From contig NZ_CP150290.1 of the NCBI RefSeq assembly GCF_038051995.1, forward strand, positions 917,501 to 981,500: DNA of 64,000 nt, written 5' to 3'. Positions 61,155 through 64,000 of this stretch are shown one piece after another. This DNA is from Paenibacillus sp. FSL H8-0537. GTDB lineage: Bacteria > Bacillota > Bacilli > Paenibacillales > Paenibacillaceae. How positions within the stretch are numbered: the first letter of the stretch is position 1; every line of letters starts with the position of its first letter. A program made the translations under genes and the position numbers. The notes below the pieces were generated by a model. It had not been told where the DNA came from. It worked only from the letters and a program-made list of their open reading frames with translations, and did no database searches.

Positions 61155-62602
61155 TTCGCAGCCTGTATGTTCGCGTGACCATGACGTTTCTGGTCATTGT
61201 GGTCATCAGCATGGGCATCGCTTATTGGATGGCGGATCAAATTTTCACAAGGGATTTAAGCGGACAATTTCCTAACCAGCTGGATCGCTCGATTGTACGA
61301 ATGGAACAGCTGTATGCCGCTTCCTCGCCAAAGTCCTTAAGTATTTTCATTAAACAGGTTGCAGAAATGCAAAATATAGCGATTGTAGCCATAGGCCGTG
61401 GTGGAGAAGTCATTGAGGCGGGCAAGACCAGCGCGGAAATCACACATCTTCTAACTCCAGAGGTGATTGAAAATGTTTTCGCCGGTCAGCTGCAAATGCT
61501 GCCAAGCCAAGCTGAGGGCGAGACCAGCGGGCCGTCCTCGCCTCCAGCATTAGGGCGCAAAGCTGTGCTTGGCGAAAGGGACTGGGCGATCTTCGTTCGG
61601 CCTGATCGCGTCCCGGAAATTCGCAGCTTCCAGCGCAACACCTACACCATATTGATCACGCTGCTTGTCGTAGGCTGCATTCTAATTCCGATTGCCGCCC
61701 GTTATTTGGTCAAGCCGCTCAAAATGATGACCGAAGCGACGAAGCGCATCGCCACCGGAGATTTCTCTGTGCAGCTGCCGGTGCATCGCCGGGATGAGCT
61801 CGGCAATTTGGCGGACAGCATCAATCGCATGACATTAGGCTTGTCGCAGCTGGAGACGATGCGGCAGGATTTTGTATCGAATGTCTCCCACGAAATTCAA
61901 TCGCCGCTGACATCGATTGGCGGCTTCGCCGAGGTGCTGCGCAGCGAGCAGCTGACCGATGAGGAACGCAATCGATACGTCGGCATTATTAAGCAGGAGA
62001 GCAGCCGGTTGTCCCGGCTGAGCGAGAATTTGCTTAAGCTCGCTTCGCTGGACTCGAAGCAGCATCCCTTTGAGCCGCGCGCGATCAGGCTGGACCGCCA
62101 GCTGCGCGACGTCGTGCTTTCATGTGAGCCGCAGTGGATGGCGAAGCGGCTCACGGTTGAGCTGCTGATGGAGGAGACGGTCATCGTCGCGGATGAGGAT
62201 CAGCTGAGCCAGGTTTGGAACAATCTGCTGGCGAACAGCATGAAGTTTACGCCGGATAATGGGCATATCCGCATTACGCTGTCTGAGGAAAGTGGCTGCG
62301 CAACCGTGCGTATTGCCGATAACGGCAGCGGCATTTCCCCCGCTGATCAGGAGCGGGTATTCGAGCGCTTTTATAAAGCGGATGCGGCGCGTGACCGGGT
62401 GAAAGGCGGCAGCGGGCTAGGGCTGTCTATTGTGAAGAAAATCGTCGATATTCACGAAGGTTTGATTGAAATCGAATCCAGCATCTTAGCAGGCAGAGGC
62501 AATGGGGCGCCATCCGGCACGACGATTCGGGTCATGCTGCCGCTTCGATCGGCGCAGCTGCAGGCAGCTCCGGCTGGCAGCGGTGAAAAAGACATGGGCT
62601 AG
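61151..62602 (+). CDS. Sensor histidine kinase
   Basis: A 483-residue kinase: first membrane helix (about 6-27), an outer loop of about 130 residues, second helix (about 160-185), HAMP domain, HisKA with phospho-acceptor His247 in 'SNVSHEIQSPLTSI', and the ATPase domain ('NNLLANSMKFTP', 'IADNGSGI', 'GGSGLGLSIV'). It forms a pair with the overlapping response regulator. The signal is unknown. Confidence 0.95.
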   Translation: MIRSLYVRVTMTFLVIVVISMGIAYWMADQIFTRDLSGQFPNQLDRSIVRMEQLYAASSPKSLSIFIKQVAEMQNIAIVAIGRGGEVIEAGKTSAEITHLLTPEVIENVFAGQLQMLPSQAEGETSGPSSPPALGRKAVLGERDWAIFVRPDRVPEIRSFQRNTYTILITLLVVGCILIPIAARYLVKPLKMMTEATKRIATGDFSVQLPVHRRDELGNLADSINRMTLGLSQLETMRQDFVSNVSHEIQSPLTSIGGFAEVLRSEQLTDEERNRYVGIIKQESSRLSRLSENLLKLASLDSKQHPFEPRAIRLDRQLRDVVLSCEPQWMAKRLTVELLMEETVIVADEDQLSQVWNNLLANSMKFTPDNGHIRITLSEESGCATVRIADNGSGISPADQERVFERFYKADAARDRVKGGSGLGLSIVKKIVDIHEGLIEIESSILAGRGNGAPSGTTIRVMLPLRSAQLQAAPAGSGEKDMG

Positions 62603-62680
62603 CTGGAAACAGAAGCCAAGACAAGGTATGATGGGGAGAGCTTTACACGAACAAAATGTAGAAGATGGAGGCGGAAACGT

Positions 62681-63556
62681 ATGGGACAAAAGGTACGCAA
62701 GGCAATTATCCCGGCAGGCGGACTTGGCACAAGATTTTTGCCCGCAACGAAGGCGCAGCCTAAAGAAATGCTGCCGATTATAGATAAGCCGGCGATTCAA
62801 TATATTGTGGAAGAAGCGGTGCAGTCAGGCATCGACAGCATCGTTATTGTGAGCGGCCGTCATAAACGGGCGATCGAGGACCATTTTGACAAGTCGGTTG
62901 AGCTTGAAGGAGAACTAGAGGAGCGCGGCAATGAGGAAATGCTCAAGGTTGTAAAAGAAATTTCGCAGCTGGCCGACATTTATTATGTTCGGCAGAAGGA
63001 GCCGCTCGGTCTCGGTCATGCGGTGCTGTGCGCGCAGCGTTTTATTGGCGACGAGCCATTCGCGGTGCTGCTAGGGGACGACATTCTGACGTCCGAGCCG
63101 CCATGCCTGAAGCAAATGATCGATCGTTATGAGCAGCATGCCTCCTCAGTCGTTGCTCTTATGGAAGTGCCATGGAATCAGACGCACAAGTATGGCATTG
63201 CCGATATTCGCGACGAAGCGGGACATATCCGTGAGCTGATCGAGAAGCCGCTGCCTGGACAAGCGCCTTCGAATTGGGCTGTTGTGGGACGCTATGTGCT
63301 GGAGCCGGCTATCTTCGATCTTTTGTCTAAGGCGGAGCCAGGCAAAGCGGGGGAGATTCAATTAACGGACAGCCTGCAGCGGTTGAACGAGCTGTCGCCG
63401 ATTATTGGGCATCGTTTTACAGGCAAGCGCCATGATGTGGGGGATAAGCTGGGCTTTGTTCAGGCAACGATTGATTTTGCGCTGGAGCGTGAAGACTTGC
63501 GGGAGGACGTTCGGCGCTATGTGCTGGAGCGCCTTGCTGCCTATACACACAGCTAG
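62681..63556 (+). CDS. galU: UTP-glucose-1-phosphate uridylyltransferase
   Basis: A 291-residue nucleotidyltransferase. 'IIPAGGLGTRFLPATKAQPK' is the nucleotide-binding motif and 'EMLPIIDKPAIQYIVEEA' follows it; 'FAVLLGDDILTSE' is the metal site. It makes UDP-glucose for glycolipid and wall polymer synthesis (GtaB of B. subtilis). GATGGAGG precedes the ATG. It lies 78 bp after the kinase gene. Confidence 0.96.
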   Translation: MGQKVRKAIIPAGGLGTRFLPATKAQPKEMLPIIDKPAIQYIVEEAVQSGIDSIVIVSGRHKRAIEDHFDKSVELEGELEERGNEEMLKVVKEISQLADIYYVRQKEPLGLGHAVLCAQRFIGDEPFAVLLGDDILTSEPPCLKQMIDRYEQHASSVVALMEVPWNQTHKYGIADIRDEAGHIRELIEKPLPGQAPSNWAVVGRYVLEPAIFDLLSKAEPGKAGEIQLTDSLQRLNELSPIIGHRFTGKRHDVGDKLGFVQATIDFALEREDLREDVRRYVLERLAAYTHS

Positions 63557-63646
63557 TCCGCATGAGGCGTTTATGTATTTTTGTGTCAGATCAGTAAATT
63601 AATTTTCTGCTCATCTTTTTTTAAGGTTATTTTCATAAACCGGTTT

Positions 63647-63670
63647 TATAATTACACTACATTAAGTAGT
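63647..63670 (+). promoter_or_regulatory. -10 box and BlaI-like operator
   Basis: TATAAT (63647-63652) is followed by ACTAC-ATTAA-GTAGT (63656-63670), an inverted repeat like the dyads bound by BlaI/MecI repressors (TACA...TGTA type). Autoregulation of the following gene is inferred. Confidence 0.5.
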
Positions 63671-63692
63671 TATAGCAAGGTGTGAGGCAGTC

Positions 63693-64000
63693 ATGGGAAC
63701 AAGTGACATTCAGACAAAAGGGCTGGAGCGGTTTTTTGGCCCGCTGGAGGCAAGGATTATGACCATCCTGTGGTCGCAGCCTGATAGCTACATCAAGGAT
63801 GTGCAGCATAAGCTCGATCAGGACAAGCCATTAAATTTCAACACCGTTATGACCGTCATGAATCGTCTTGTGGACAAGGGGCTGCTGGTGAAGTCATCAG
63901 GCAAGCCATCGAAATATGCGCCTGTGCACACGCAAGAGCAATTTCTGAGCATTCAGTCTCGGGAGCTTCTTGAAGATCTTGGTCCGCTCGTCGTCAACTA
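63693..64000 (+). CDS. BlaI/MecI/CopY family repressor, 3'-truncated by window edge
   Basis: The visible 102 codons give a winged-helix domain: 'LEARIMTILWSQPDSYIKDV', 'LNFNTVMTVMNRLVDKGLL' and 'KPSKYAPVHTQEQF'. This is the typical DNA-binding half of the BlaI family. Such repressors are usually followed by a BlaR1/MecR1-type membrane protease, to be expected just past the window. AGGTGTGAGG precedes the ATG. Confidence 0.92.
   Translation, partial: MGTSDIQTKGLERFFGPLEARIMTILWSQPDSYIKDVQHKLDQDKPLNFNTVMTVMNRLVDKGLLVKSSGKPSKYAPVHTQEQFLSIQSRELLEDLGPLVVN

Overview
The window reads as a chromosomal segment of a Paenibacillus-type Firmicute. The evidence is two S-layer-homology (SLH) surface proteins, secreted GH10, GH12 and GH13 glycosidases, LacI/GntR/MarR/TetR regulators with sigma-A-type promoters, strong AGGAGG ribosome sites with frequent TTG and GTG starts, a collagen-like spore-surface type cluster and a CYP102-type P450. 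No rRNA, tRNA, CRISPR array or prophage was seen.

Layout. 1-2 kb: the 3' part of an SLH protein, then a LuxR-type remnant. 2-5.6 kb: a GntR(YtrA)-ABC transporter operon with a palindromic operator at its promoter. 5.6-8.7 kb: regulator remnants, a metallophosphoesterase, a LysE exporter and a Nudix hydrolase. 8.7-12.4 kb: an SgrR-like regulator divergent from an MFS transporter plus a VOC protein. 12.5-17.3 kb: a structured repeat, a palindromic operator/promoter, a 180-bp hairpin-array repeat, a fused P450-reductase and its TetR-type regulator. 17.3-23.4 kb: GH12 glucanase, pentapeptide protein, a truncated YczE-like protein, GNAT, MarR, an ECF sigma/anti-sigma pair and two small proteins. 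23.6-30 kb: HTH-TPR regulator, GH10 xylanase with a large leader hairpin, DUF2062 protein, and a solitary IS605-type TnpB element inserted exactly at the stop codon of a neighbouring gene. 30-33.2 kb: Dabb, TerC, then a collagen-like cluster interrupted by a MITE-like element. 33.4-43.6 kb: KDPG aldolase, fumarase and a 2,419-residue surface protein joining a nuclease domain to two 5'-nucleotidase domains and SLH repeats. 43.6-50.1 kb: MBL hydrolase, ABC-F protein with a leader ORF and alternative stems, FAH-type hydrolase, Dps, a VTT protein and a membrane-fused PstS-like protein. 50.4-59.2 kb: maltodextrin locus. 59.4-64 kb: trxB, a two-component system, galU and the start of a BlaI-type repressor.

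How the parts work together. The maltodextrin locus is a complete extracellular-to-cytoplasmic route: a lipoprotein amylase, binding protein, two permeases and a cytoplasmic cyclomaltodextrinase-like enzyme, under a LacI repressor with several operators; the ATPase is missing and must come from elsewhere. The xylanase and glucanase add secreted plant-polysaccharide use. The giant surface protein looks like a cell-attached device for recovering phosphate or nucleosides from nucleic acid. dps and trxB both carry PerR-like boxes.

The most unusual signals are a three-copy, approximately 75-bp repeat whose stems change in a compensated way (candidate structured RNA or REP-like element), the exact TnpB insertion, the xylanase leader hairpin, and the ABC-F leader.
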